This document shows, piece after piece, positions 7,130 to 14,969 of a stretch of 64,000 bases of DNA (its first letter is position 1; each line of letters begins with the position of its first letter). Source of the DNA: Actinomadura_C alba (GTDB lineage: Bacteria; Actinomycetota; Actinomycetes; Streptosporangiales; Streptosporangiaceae); the NCBI RefSeq assembly GCF_039530285.1, contig NZ_BAAAOK010000009.1, forward strand, positions 62,001-126,000, in the 5' to 3' direction. Below the pieces are notes generated by a model. The model saw only the letters and a program-made list of their open reading frames with translations. It had not been told where the DNA came from and ran no database searches. The translations under genes and the position numbers were made by a program.

Positions 7130-8068
7130 GTGATGGAGTCGAACGCGAAGCCGGTCGTGATCGTACGGGAGAGGCCGTCGGCCGGTGAGATCGACGCCGC
7201 GAACGCGCTGATCGACGCGGCCACGGCGGCGGACGGCGTACGGCCGCTGTCCGACCAGTCGATGCTCCATCTGCGCCACGGAGGCGACGGGCGTGCGCTC
7301 AGCGTGCTGCTCTACGACTCCGAGGGCGCGCTGGCCGGTTACGGTCACCTCGAGCCGGGCGCGGAGCCGAGCGGTGAACTGGTGGTGCATCCGGCGCACC
7401 GCGGCCGGGGACACGGCCGCGAGCTCGCACTGGCGATGCTCGAGGCCGCGAAAGGGTCGCTGCGGGTGTGGGCGCACAGTGAGTCGCCCGCCGCGGCGGC
7501 GCTCGCCCGTTCGCTCGGCTTCGAGCGCGTCCGCGCCCTGTGGAAGATGCGACGTCCGCTCGCCGACCCGCTCCCCGAGCCCGTCGTGCCGGACGGCGTC
7601 CGGATCCGTACGTTCGCCGTCGGACACGACGAGGCCGCGTGGCTCGAGCTCAACCGGAGGGCGTTCGCGGACCATCCCGAGCAGGGCTCGCTCACGATGG
7701 ACGATCTCGCCCGCAGGGAAGACGAGCCGTGGTTCGATCCGGCCGGGTTCTTCCTCGCCGAACGCGATGGCGCGCTCACCGGATTCCACTGGACCAAGGT
7801 GCACGACACCGGCACCGGTGAGGTCTACGTGCTCGGCGTCGCACCCGACGCCCAGGGCACCGGGCTCGGCCGGGCGCTCACCCTCGTCGGGCTCCGCCAT
7901 CTGCGCTCGGCGGGGCTGTCCCACGTGATGCTGTACGTCGACGAGGCCAACCGGGGCGCCGTCCGCCTGTACGAATCATTGGGTTTCGACCGCTTTGACG
8001 TGGACGTCATGTACGGGCGCTCGGCTCGTTCACCTGATGGCAATCACAAGTCGGCGCATTCTTCGTAG
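7130..8068 (+). CDS. mshD: Mycothiol synthase
   Basis: The 312-residue protein has two tandem GNAT domains. The N-terminal one carries VHPAHRGRGHGRELALAML; the C-terminal active one carries LGVAPDAQGTGLGRALTL, the acetyl-CoA pyrophosphate loop. MshD acetylates the cysteine of Cys-GlcN-Ins to finish mycothiol, the actinobacterial low-molecular-weight thiol. Conserved WFDPAGFFLAERDG and LYVDEANRGAVRLYESLGF segments support the call. The start may be GTG 7130 or ATG 7133. It lies 57 nt after glnR and ahead of the pst operon. Confidence 0.95.
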   Translation: MMESNAKPVVIVRERPSAGEIDAANALIDAATAADGVRPLSDQSMLHLRHGGDGRALSVLLYDSEGALAGYGHLEPGAEPSGELVVHPAHRGRGHGRELALAMLEAAKGSLRVWAHSESPAAAALARSLGFERVRALWKMRRPLADPLPEPVVPDGVRIRTFAVGHDEAAWLELNRRAFADHPEQGSLTMDDLARREDEPWFDPAGFFLAERDGALTGFHWTKVHDTGTGEVYVLGVAPDAQGTGLGRALTLVGLRHLRSAGLSHVMLYVDEANRGAVRLYESLGFDRFDVDVMYGRSARSPDGNHKSAHSS

Positions 8069-8082
8069 CACTGACCTGGCCA

Positions 8083-8104
8083 GTTCATTCGCCGTTCATC
8101 TAGA
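8083..8104 (+). promoter_or_regulatory. PHO box: two 11-bp direct repeats upstream of pstS
   Basis: GTTCATTCGCC (8083-8093) is followed at once by GTTCATCTAGA (8094-8104). Each matches 10 of 11 positions of the Streptomyces PhoP consensus G(G/T)TCAYYYR(G/C)G. The location, 110 bp upstream of pstS, is where PhoP activation under phosphate limitation would be expected. Confidence 0.75.
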
Positions 8105-8213
8105 TCAGTCCGGATGGTCACCTCTCCTCCTTAACGTCACCTTCGACGGTGGCCCCACACCCTCGCTTTGACCAGGGGGATCACCGGCCCACCAACCAGG
8201 AGGAGAATCCCCC

Positions 8214-9323
8214 GTGAAGAACGGCAACCGGCTCGCCGCCCTCGGCGGCGTGGTCGTGGCGGGTGCACTCGCACTCTCCGCATGCGGGTCCGACGACAAC
8301 GCAGGCTCGTCGACCAGCTCGGCTCCCGCCGCCGGCAGCATCGCCGACTGCGCCACCGGCACGGTGAACGCCGCCGGCTCGAGCGCGCAGAAGAACGCCA
8401 TCAGCGAGTGGACGAAGGCATACAGCCAGGCCTGCTCCGGCGCCAACCTGAACTACAACCCGAGCGGTTCGGGCGCGGGCATCCAGGCGTTCACCCAGAA
8501 CCAGGTCGCGTTCGCCGGCTCGGACTCTGCGCTCAAGCCCGAGGAAGTGGGCCCGGCCAAGGAGCGCTGCCAGGGCAACAACGCGCTCAACCTGCCGATG
8601 GTCGTCGGCCCGGTCGCGATCGTCTACAACGTGAACGGCGTGGACGACCTGAGCCTGTCGCCCAAGACGCTCGCGGGCATCTTCTCCGGCAAGATCACCA
8701 AGTGGAACGCTCCGGAGATCGCCAAGGAGAACTCGGGCGCCGAGCTGCCGGCCACCGCGATCAAGACGGTGCACCGCAGCGACGAGTCGGGCACCACCGA
8801 CAACTTCACCAAGTTCCTCAAGGCGACCGCCGAGGACGTGTGGACGTACGAGCCCGACAAGAAGTGGAACGCCCCGGGCGGCCAGGGCGCGCCGAAGTCC
8901 GACGGCGTCACCACGGTCGTGAAGCAGTCCGACGGCGCGATCAGCTACGTCGAGCTGTCGTACGCGACCAACGCCAGCCTCAAGACCGCCAAGGTGGCCA
9001 ACGGCTCCGGTGAGTTCGTCGCGCTGTCCCCCGAGAGCGCCTCCAAGGCCCTCGACGGCGCCGAGGTCGTCGGTACCGGCAACGACCTCGCGATGAAGAT
9101 CGACTACGCCACCAAGACCGCGGGTGCCTACCCGATCGTCCTGGTGACCTACGAGATCGCCTGTGAGAAGGGGCTTCCCGCCGACCAGGCGAAGTTCGTG
9201 AAGTCCTTCCTCAACTACACCGCGAGCGACGCCGGCCAGAAGGTGCTGACCGACCTCGGCTACGCCCCGCTGCCGGCCGCGGTGGTGACCAAGGTTCGCA
9301 GCTCGGTCCAGGCCCTGTCCTGA
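8214..9323 (+). CDS. pstS: Phosphate ABC transporter substrate-binding lipoprotein PstS
   Basis: The 369-residue protein has a signal peptide ending in lipobox LSAC (Cys24), so it is a lipid-anchored exported protein. Phosphate-binding loops are recognisable: AAGSSAQKNAI, FAGSDSALK and HRSDESGTTDNF. It captures inorganic phosphate for PstCAB. The GTG start at 8214 has GGAGGAG upstream. It is the first gene of pstS-C-A-B behind a PHO box. A perfect hairpin after the stop separates it from pstC and probably reduces downstream transcription. Confidence 0.97.
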   Translation: MKNGNRLAALGGVVVAGALALSACGSDDNAGSSTSSAPAAGSIADCATGTVNAAGSSAQKNAISEWTKAYSQACSGANLNYNPSGSGAGIQAFTQNQVAFAGSDSALKPEEVGPAKERCQGNNALNLPMVVGPVAIVYNVNGVDDLSLSPKTLAGIFSGKITKWNAPEIAKENSGAELPATAIKTVHRSDESGTTDNFTKFLKATAEDVWTYEPDKKWNAPGGQGAPKSDGVTTVVKQSDGAISYVELSYATNASLKTAKVANGSGEFVALSPESASKALDGAEVVGTGNDLAMKIDYATKTAGAYPIVLVTYEIACEKGLPADQAKFVKSFLNYTASDAGQKVLTDLGYAPLPAAVVTKVRSSVQALS

Positions 9324-9338
9324 CCAGGAACGCCCTCA

Positions 9339-9368
9339 GCCCCGCCGCCGGTGATCCGGCGGCGGGGC
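9339..9368 (+). terminator. Intra-operon hairpin between pstS and pstC
   Basis: GCCCCGCCGCCGG and CCGGCGGCGGGGC form a perfect 13-bp stem with loop TGAT, 15 nt after the pstS stop. A partial terminator or mRNA-stabilising hairpin here would give an excess of binding protein over permease. Confidence 0.75.
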
Positions 9369-9393
9369 AACCCTGGGTTTCGGAGGTAAACGC

Positions 9394-10380
9394 GTGACCA
9401 GCCAAACCGAGATCGGCGAGAAGGGCACTGCGGCGGCCGAGACCCGCCGGGCCGCCCGCGCCGCGAGCACCGGCCGGGCAGGGGACCGGGTGTTCGCCAT
9501 CGCCACCCGAGGATCCGGCATCCTCGTGCTGGTGATCATGGCGGCGATCGCCGTCTTCCTCATCTGGAAGGCGCTTCCGGCACTGCGGTCCGACGAGGCC
9601 AACTTCGTCACATCGCAGGAGTGGAGCCCGGACTCGACACCGGCGCGGTTCGGCATCGCCCAACTGGCGTTCGGAACCGTGATCTCGTCGTTCCTCGCCC
9701 TGCTCATGGCCACGCCGGTGGCGATCGCGATCGCGCTGTTCATCTCGTTCTACGCACCTCGCAGGATCGCGGGCGGGCTCAGCTTCGTCATCGACCTGCT
9801 CGCCGCGGTGCCGAGCATCATCTACGGCCTCTGGGGCCTGCAGTTCTTCGTCACGAAGATGGACGACGTCGCGGTCTTCCTGAACGACAACGCGTCGTGG
9901 ATCCCGCTCTTCGGAGGCGACAGCGTCGGTGGCCGGTCGATCCTCACGGCCTCGGTCGTCCTGGCGATCATGATCCTGCCGATCATCTCCTCGATCTCCC
10001 GCGAGGTCTTCCAGCAGGTGCCCCAGGCCAACATCGAGGCCGCTCTCGCTCTGGGCGCCACCCGCTGGGAAGTGATCCGGATGGCGGTGCTGCCGTTCGG
10101 CCGCTCCGGCATGGTGAGCGCCGCGATGCTCGGCCTCGGCCGGGCCCTCGGCGAGACCATCGCGGTCGCCATGGTGCTGTCCACGGCCTCCGGGATCACG
10201 CTGCACATCCTCAAGGAGGGCGGCAACACCTTCGCCGCCAACATCGCCAACACCTTCGCCGAGGCCGGCGCCAACGGCCGTGGCGCCCTCATCGCCTCCG
10301 GTCTCGTGCTGTTCATCATCACGCTGATCGTCAACATGGCGGCGCGGGCGATCGTGGCCCGGCGCAAGGAGTTCGTGTGA
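9394..10380 (+). CDS. pstC: Phosphate ABC transporter permease PstC
   Basis: The 328-residue membrane protein has six predicted helices and the inner-membrane permease loop (ALALGATRWEVIRMAVLPFG, close to the EAA motif) that contacts PstB. The GTG start at 9394 follows GGAGGT. Charged N-terminal residues precede helix 1 (GILVLVIMAAIAVFLIWKA). The gene ends in EFV followed by TGATG, where a 17-codon ORF begins; this arrangement looks like a small insertion between pstC and pstA. Confidence 0.96.
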   Translation: MTSQTEIGEKGTAAAETRRAARAASTGRAGDRVFAIATRGSGILVLVIMAAIAVFLIWKALPALRSDEANFVTSQEWSPDSTPARFGIAQLAFGTVISSFLALLMATPVAIAIALFISFYAPRRIAGGLSFVIDLLAAVPSIIYGLWGLQFFVTKMDDVAVFLNDNASWIPLFGGDSVGGRSILTASVVLAIMILPIISSISREVFQQVPQANIEAALALGATRWEVIRMAVLPFGRSGMVSAAMLGLGRALGETIAVAMVLSTASGITLHILKEGGNTFAANIANTFAEAGANGRGALIASGLVLFIITLIVNMAARAIVARRKEFV

Positions 10381-10433
10381 TGAGCGAGCGGAGCGAAGAG
10401 CACGTCGCCACCATCGAGCAGGAGTTCGTCTGA
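10380..10433 (+). CDS. 17-residue ORF from a 53-bp insertion between pstC and pstA
   Basis: The ORF MSERSEEHVATIEQEFV overlaps the pstC stop (TGATG) and the pstA start (TGATG) by one base each. AGGAGTTCGT(G/C)TGATG occurs at 10367-10382 and again at 10420-10435, one mismatch in 16, so the 53 bp between are bracketed by a duplicated site. The insert begins with GAGCGAGCGGAGCGA, a motif I recall as dispersed at actinobacterial gene starts. The likely role is only to keep stop-start translational coupling intact. A peptide function is possible but unsupported. Confidence 0.45.
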   Translation: MSERSEEHVATIEQEFV

Positions 10434-11332
10434 TGTCCCTAGCGAAGCACGGCTCCGCGCCGACGAGCCTGACCTCCGTGTCAATGGGCCGCAAGGTCAA
10501 GGATCGGCTCGTCCAGGTGCTGGTCTATCTGGCCTTCGCCCTCGCCGTCATCCCACTGGTCTCGGTGCTGTGGATGGTGATCAAGAACGGGATCGGCCGG
10601 TTCGACCTCGACTTCTTCTCGTTCTCGCAGAACGGCATCGGCCCCCGTGACGCCGGCGGCGGCGCCTACCACGCCATCATCGGCACCCTTGAGCAGGTGC
10701 TGCTGACCAGCGTCATGGCCGTGCCGCTCGGCATCCTCACGGCCGTCTACCTGGTGGAGTACGGGCAGGACCGCAGGCTGGCCCGCACCATCAGCTTCTT
10801 CGTCGACGTCATGACCGGCATCCCCTCGATCGTGGCCGGCCTGTTCATCCTCGCCTTCTGGCTGCTGCTGCTCGGCTTCAGCTTCTCCGGCTTCGCGGGA
10901 GCACTGGCGCTGGCGATCCTCATGCTGCCCACCGTCGTACGGTCGGCCGAGGAGATGCTCAAGCTCGTGCCCAACGAATTGCGCGAGGCGTCGTTCGCAC
11001 TGGGCGTTCCCCGCTGGCGGACCGTCTGCTTCGTGGTGCTCCCGACGGCGCTCAGCGGCATCGTCAGCGGTGTCATGCTGGCCGTGGCCCGGGTCATGGG
11101 CGAGACCGCGCCGCTGCTGCTGCTGGTGTTCGTGACCAGCTCGATCAACATGAACCCGTTCAGCGGTCCGCAGATGGCGCTGCCGGTGTTCATCTGGGAT
11201 CAGGCGGGCCAGCCCAATGACACGGCGATCGCGCGGGCCTGGACGGCCGCACTCACCCTGATCCTCATCATCATGGCGCTCAACCTGACGGCACGACTGA
11301 TCGCGCGGCTGCGCAGGCCCGCCTCCCGTTGA
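10433..11332 (+). CDS. pstA: Phosphate ABC transporter permease PstA
   Basis: The 299-residue permease has about six membrane helices and the coupling-loop sequence ASFALGVPRWRTVCFVVLPTA. It pairs with PstC to form the phosphate channel. ATG 10433 overlaps the preceding stop in TGATG. The ribosome site is AGGAG inside the short upstream ORF, which fits the idea that this start context was duplicated from the end of pstC. Confidence 0.96.
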   Translation: MSLAKHGSAPTSLTSVSMGRKVKDRLVQVLVYLAFALAVIPLVSVLWMVIKNGIGRFDLDFFSFSQNGIGPRDAGGGAYHAIIGTLEQVLLTSVMAVPLGILTAVYLVEYGQDRRLARTISFFVDVMTGIPSIVAGLFILAFWLLLLGFSFSGFAGALALAILMLPTVVRSAEEMLKLVPNELREASFALGVPRWRTVCFVVLPTALSGIVSGVMLAVARVMGETAPLLLLVFVTSSINMNPFSGPQMALPVFIWDQAGQPNDTAIARAWTAALTLILIIMALNLTARLIARLRRPASR

Positions 11333-11381
11333 CCGACAGCGCGCTGAACAGCAAAGCCCCCCGATAGGAGTAACCAGCCCC

Positions 11382-12158
11382 ATGGCCAAGCGGATCGAAG
11401 TCTCCGGCCTCCACGCCTACTACGGCCAGGTCCACGCCATCGAGGACATCTCAATGTCCGTTGAGCCGCGTTCGGTCACCGCCTTCATCGGCCCCTCCGG
11501 CTGCGGCAAGTCCACGTTCCTGCGCACGCTCAACCGCATGCACGAGGTCATCCCCGCCGCCCGGGTCGAGGGCAAGGTGCTCCTCGACAGCGAGGACCTG
11601 TACGGCTCGGAGGTCGACCCGGTGGCGGTGCGGCGCGTCGTGGGCATGGTCTTCCAGCGGCCGAACCCGTTCCCGACCATGTCCATCTACGACAACGTCG
11701 CCGCGGGGCTCAAGCTGAACGGCATGCGCGGCAAGAGCAGGCTCGACGAGGTCGTCGAGCGGTCGCTGCGCGGCGCGAACCTGTGGAACGAGGTCAAGGA
11801 CCGGCTGAACCGGCCCGGTGCGGGCCTGTCGGGCGGGCAACAGCAGCGGCTGTGCATCGCTCGGGCGATCGCCGTCGAGCCGCAGGTGCTGCTGATGGAC
11901 GAGCCATGCTCGGCGCTCGACCCGATCTCGACGCTGGCGATCGAAGACCTGATCGCCAAGCTCAAAGAGCACTACACCATCGTGATCGTCACGCACAACA
12001 TGCAGCAGGCCGCCCGGGTCAGCGACCGGACCGCGTTCTTCAACATCGCCGGAACCGGCCAGCCCGGCCGCCTCATCGAGGTCGACGACACCAGCAAGAT
12101 CTTCACCAACCCGGTGGAGAAGGCCACCGAGGACTACATCACCGGCCGCTTCGGCTGA
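11382..12158 (+). CDS. pstB: Phosphate ABC transporter ATP-binding protein PstB
   Basis: The 258-residue ATPase has Walker A GPSGCGKST (residues 37-45), signature LSGGQQQRLCIARA, Walker B VLLMDEPCSALDP and the switch histidine in IVTHNMQQA. It powers phosphate import with PstCA. GGAG precedes ATG 11382, 49 nt after pstA. A perfect hairpin follows at 12198-12224, where transcription meets the convergent pit gene. Confidence 0.97.
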   Translation: MAKRIEVSGLHAYYGQVHAIEDISMSVEPRSVTAFIGPSGCGKSTFLRTLNRMHEVIPAARVEGKVLLDSEDLYGSEVDPVAVRRVVGMVFQRPNPFPTMSIYDNVAAGLKLNGMRGKSRLDEVVERSLRGANLWNEVKDRLNRPGAGLSGGQQQRLCIARAIAVEPQVLLMDEPCSALDPISTLAIEDLIAKLKEHYTIVIVTHNMQQAARVSDRTAFFNIAGTGQPGRLIEVDDTSKIFTNPVEKATEDYITGRFG

Positions 12159-12197
12159 CGATGCGCCGGGCGACCCCGCGACCCCGCAACCCTGCGG

Positions 12198-12224
12198 CCC
12201 TGCCGCCCCGTCAGGGCGGCAGGG
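12198..12224. terminator. Perfect bidirectional hairpin between pstB and pit
   Basis: CCCTGCCGCCC and GGGCGGCAGGG form an 11-bp perfect stem with a 5-nt loop between convergent genes. It can serve both directions. Confidence 0.75.
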
Positions 12225-12282
12225 TGTGCTGTGTTCACGGCCCGAAACGCCGCCTGCACCGGCCGTGCGCCGGGCCCGGCCG

Positions 12283-13428
12283 TCAGGCTCCGAAGAAGTG
12301 AACGACGCCGTACGCGATGGCCGCCATCAGGCCCGCCATGGGGATCGTGAACACCCAGGCCATCACGATCCCACGGGCCACCCCCCAGCGGACGGCCGAC
12401 AGCCGCTTCGTCGCCCCGACACCCATGATCGCCGAGGTGATCGTGTGCGTCGTGGAGATGGGAGCCTGCCAGATGAAGGCGGTCGAGTAGAGCACTCCCG
12501 AGGCCGTCAGCTCGGCGGCGAAGCCCTTCGGCGGATCGAGCTCGATGACCTTGCGGCCGAGCGTCCGCATGATCCGCCAGCCACCGGCGTAGGTGCCCGC
12601 CGACAGCGCCCCCGCGCAGACCAGCACGACCCACAGCGGCACACCGTCGCCTTCGGCGTGGTGACCGGTGGTGAGGAGCGCCAAGACGATGATGCCCATC
12701 GTCTTCTGGGCGTCCTGCAGTCCGTGCCCGAGCGCCATGGAGGCCGCGGAGAGCGACTGCGCGATGCGGAACCGGCGGCTCATCCGGCCCGGGTGGGACT
12801 TCCGGAAGATCCAGAGGATCGCCACCATCACCAGGTAGGCGGCGGCGAATCCGACCAGCGGTGAGACCACCATCGGGATGGCGACCTTGTCGACGACCTT
12901 GTCCCAGTTCACCGTGGAGGCCGAGGCCAGCCCGGCACCGACCGCCCCGCCGATCAGGGCGTGTGACGACGAGGACGGCAGGCCGTAATACCAGGTGATG
13001 AGGTTCCAGGTGATCGCTCCGAGTACGCCGGCCCCCACCACCGTCAGCCCGTGCAGGCCCGTCGGCGGTGTGATGACCTCACTGACGGTCTTGGCCACCT
13101 CGGTGCCGAGCAGGGCACCGAGCAGGTTCATCAGCGCCGCCATGATCAGCGCGACGCGGGGGGTGAGCGCACGGGTCGAGACCGACGTGGCTATCGCGTT
13201 GGCGGCGTCGTGGAACCCGTTGGTGTAGTCGAAGATCAGGGCGATCATGACGACCGCTATGAGCACCGCCGTCTCGGTACCGATCTCGCGGCCGAGGAGC
13301 CAGATGCTCACCAGCATCGCGAGGCCGACCGGCCCCCCGATCATCCCGAGGCGCCGGGCGAGGGAGGGCTGCGCCGGTGGCGGCGTCTCCTCGCGAACCT
13401 GCGGATCTCGCTGTTGAACGGTGCTCAT
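12283..13428 (-). CDS. PiT-family inorganic phosphate transporter
   Basis: The 381-residue membrane protein carries the two PiT signatures, GFHDAANAIATSV and GLPSSSSHALIGG, and about ten helices. It is the low-affinity, proton- or sodium-coupled phosphate uptake route that complements the neighbouring high-affinity Pst system. ATG 13428 overlaps the stop of the DUF47 gene (ATGA), so the two are coupled. The N-terminal 25 residues are proline- and glutamine-rich and probably cytoplasmic. Confidence 0.95.
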   Translation of the reverse strand: MSTVQQRDPQVREETPPPAQPSLARRLGMIGGPVGLAMLVSIWLLGREIGTETAVLIAVVMIALIFDYTNGFHDAANAIATSVSTRALTPRVALIMAALMNLLGALLGTEVAKTVSEVITPPTGLHGLTVVGAGVLGAITWNLITWYYGLPSSSSHALIGGAVGAGLASASTVNWDKVVDKVAIPMVVSPLVGFAAAYLVMVAILWIFRKSHPGRMSRRFRIAQSLSAASMALGHGLQDAQKTMGIIVLALLTTGHHAEGDGVPLWVVLVCAGALSAGTYAGGWRIMRTLGRKVIELDPPKGFAAELTASGVLYSTAFIWQAPISTTHTITSAIMGVGATKRLSAVRWGVARGIVMAWVFTIPMAGLMAAIAYGVVHFFGA

Positions 13429-14042
13429 GATTCCTTGACCGCGATGGTCTCAACGGTGTTGGCGACATGCTCGAAGGCGTCAGCGGCCTCTTCGAGCCGG
13501 TCGATCACTTCCTTGAGTTTCATCACGGTCAGGGCGTCGTACTCGCCGCTGAACAGGTGCGCCAAGAGCTTTCGGTAGACCTGGTCGCCCTGGTTCTCGA
13601 GCCGGTTGATCTCGATCCAGTACTCGTTGAGCTCCTTCATGGAGCGCAGCCTCGGCATCGCCTCGGCGGTCAGCTCCGCAGCACGCTCGAGCACATCGAC
13701 CATCTTGATGATGTCCTTGGGAAACGTCTCGATCTTGTAGAGGACGACGAGGTCGGCCGCCTCCTCCATCTCGTCCATCACGTCGTCGAGCATCGACGCG
13801 AGGTTGTAGATGTCCTCCCGATCGAATGGCGTGATGAAGGTTTCGTTCAAACGACGCATGATGGCGTGAGTGCATTCGTCGCCCGCGTGTTCGCAGGCGC
13901 GCATCTTCTCCGCGACGGCCTCGCGGTCAGCGCCCTCGCTGATGAGTTCCACGAGCAATCTGGCCGCGGTGACCAGGTTGTTCGCCGAGTCCGCGAACAT
14001 GCCGTAGAAGCTGTCCTCACGTGGTGTGAGACGCAAGCGCAC
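13425..14042 (-). CDS. DUF47 PhoU-like accessory protein of the Pit transporter
   Basis: The 205-residue all-helical protein belongs to the DUF47/PhoU-like group that travels with pit genes, with conserved LTPREDSFYGMFADSANNL and FDREDIYNLASMLDDVMDEM. GTG 14042 is chosen because AGGAG lies 6 nt upstream and family members begin at this point; the frame is open much further upstream. It probably modulates or gates the Pit transporter in the cytoplasm. Confidence 0.92.
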   Translation of the reverse strand: MRLRLTPREDSFYGMFADSANNLVTAARLLVELISEGADREAVAEKMRACEHAGDECTHAIMRRLNETFITPFDREDIYNLASMLDDVMDEMEEAADLVVLYKIETFPKDIIKMVDVLERAAELTAEAMPRLRSMKELNEYWIEINRLENQGDQVYRKLLAHLFSGEYDALTVMKLKEVIDRLEEAADAFEHVANTVETIAVKES

Positions 14043-14356
14043 GTCGTACTCCTGAGGTGCGGGAATGGTCCGCAGAGGATCGTAGGCGCTGTCAGACGTA
14101 AAGAACACCTTCACGTCGGCGTCGCCAGGACGTCCGTATCTTCTCACTCTATGGTCGCCCAGCAGCGCAGCGCCCACGCCATCAGGGGTGGGACGCCTCC
14201 GGCGGGCCCGCCCACCGGCCCGCCGCGCGTCGCCGAAGGCCCGCCGCGGCGCGGCCGGCAGTGCCTCCTCCCGCGGAACGGGCCATCCTCCGATGGGCGT
14301 CCGCCGGCGGGATAGGCTCGGGCGCACACCCGAGTTCGTACAGGAGAAGGCGCCCG

Positions 14357-14563
14357 TTGAGTGAGATGACATTCACAGTGCCGGCGATCAACTGTGCCCA
14401 CTGCGTCGACGCCATCAGCGGTGAGGTCGGCCAGATCACCGGCGTGCGCGAGGTGGTCGTGGACGTCGATGCCAAACTGGTCACGGTGCGTGGCGACGGC
14501 CTGGACGACGCGGTGCTGCGGGCCGCCATCGACGAGGCCGGCTACGACGCGGAACCCGCCTGA
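14357..14563 (+). CDS. Heavy-metal-associated (CopZ-like) copper chaperone
   Basis: The 68-residue HMA domain has metal motif INCAHCVDAI (CxxC). It should carry Cu(I) to a P-type ATPase or regulator, though no such partner is in the window. TTG 14357 is preferred because AGGAG is 10 nt upstream; ATG 14366 is an alternative that would remove three residues. It is an isolated single gene, divergent from the DUF47 gene. Confidence 0.85.
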   Translation: MSEMTFTVPAINCAHCVDAISGEVGQITGVREVVVDVDAKLVTVRGDGLDDAVLRAAIDEAGYDAEPA

Positions 14564-14651
14564 AGGGGACGCTCCACGGAGGGGACCACGGCGGTGACGG
14601 GGAGGGGTACGGGGAGCGACTCGCACGTCGCCCCCCGCGGGCAACATCCTG

Positions 14652-14837
14652 CTAGGGCGTCAACTCGCGACGACTGGCTGCGGGACGCACCCCGAGGACC
14701 GAGTCGATCTCGGCGGTGGTCAGCGGCCGTTCGGCCTTCGCCACCGCGCTCAGGATCTCGGAGTAGAGCTCGATCTCGTCCAGCGCAACACGGTCGTGGA
14801 CGCGCAGATCAAGATACTGCTGACGCACCGCGTCCAC
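14652..14837 (-). CDS. Small helical hypothetical protein
   Basis: The 61-residue ORF starts MDAVRQQYLDLRVHDRVALD and ends with RRELTP. It is acidic and amphipathic, and looks like helical proteins I recall as small conserved actinobacterial hypotheticals. The ATG at 14837 follows GGAGGT. No domain was recognised and no function is proposed. It is convergent with the copper-chaperone gene and downstream of the giant AAA gene on the same strand. Confidence 0.6.
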   Translation of the reverse strand: MDAVRQQYLDLRVHDRVALDEIELYSEILSAVAKAERPLTTAEIDSVLGVRPAASRRELTP

Positions 14838-14969
14838 CTCCGTTCGTTCCCCACACCACTGATGAGATTACGCGTCACCCATCACGTGGCGCATGGCCCA
14901 AGAGGACCATTCCGTGGCCACTCTCCGAGGGGGTCTTCCCCGTCAGGAGAACCATATGCCTACGGAGAG

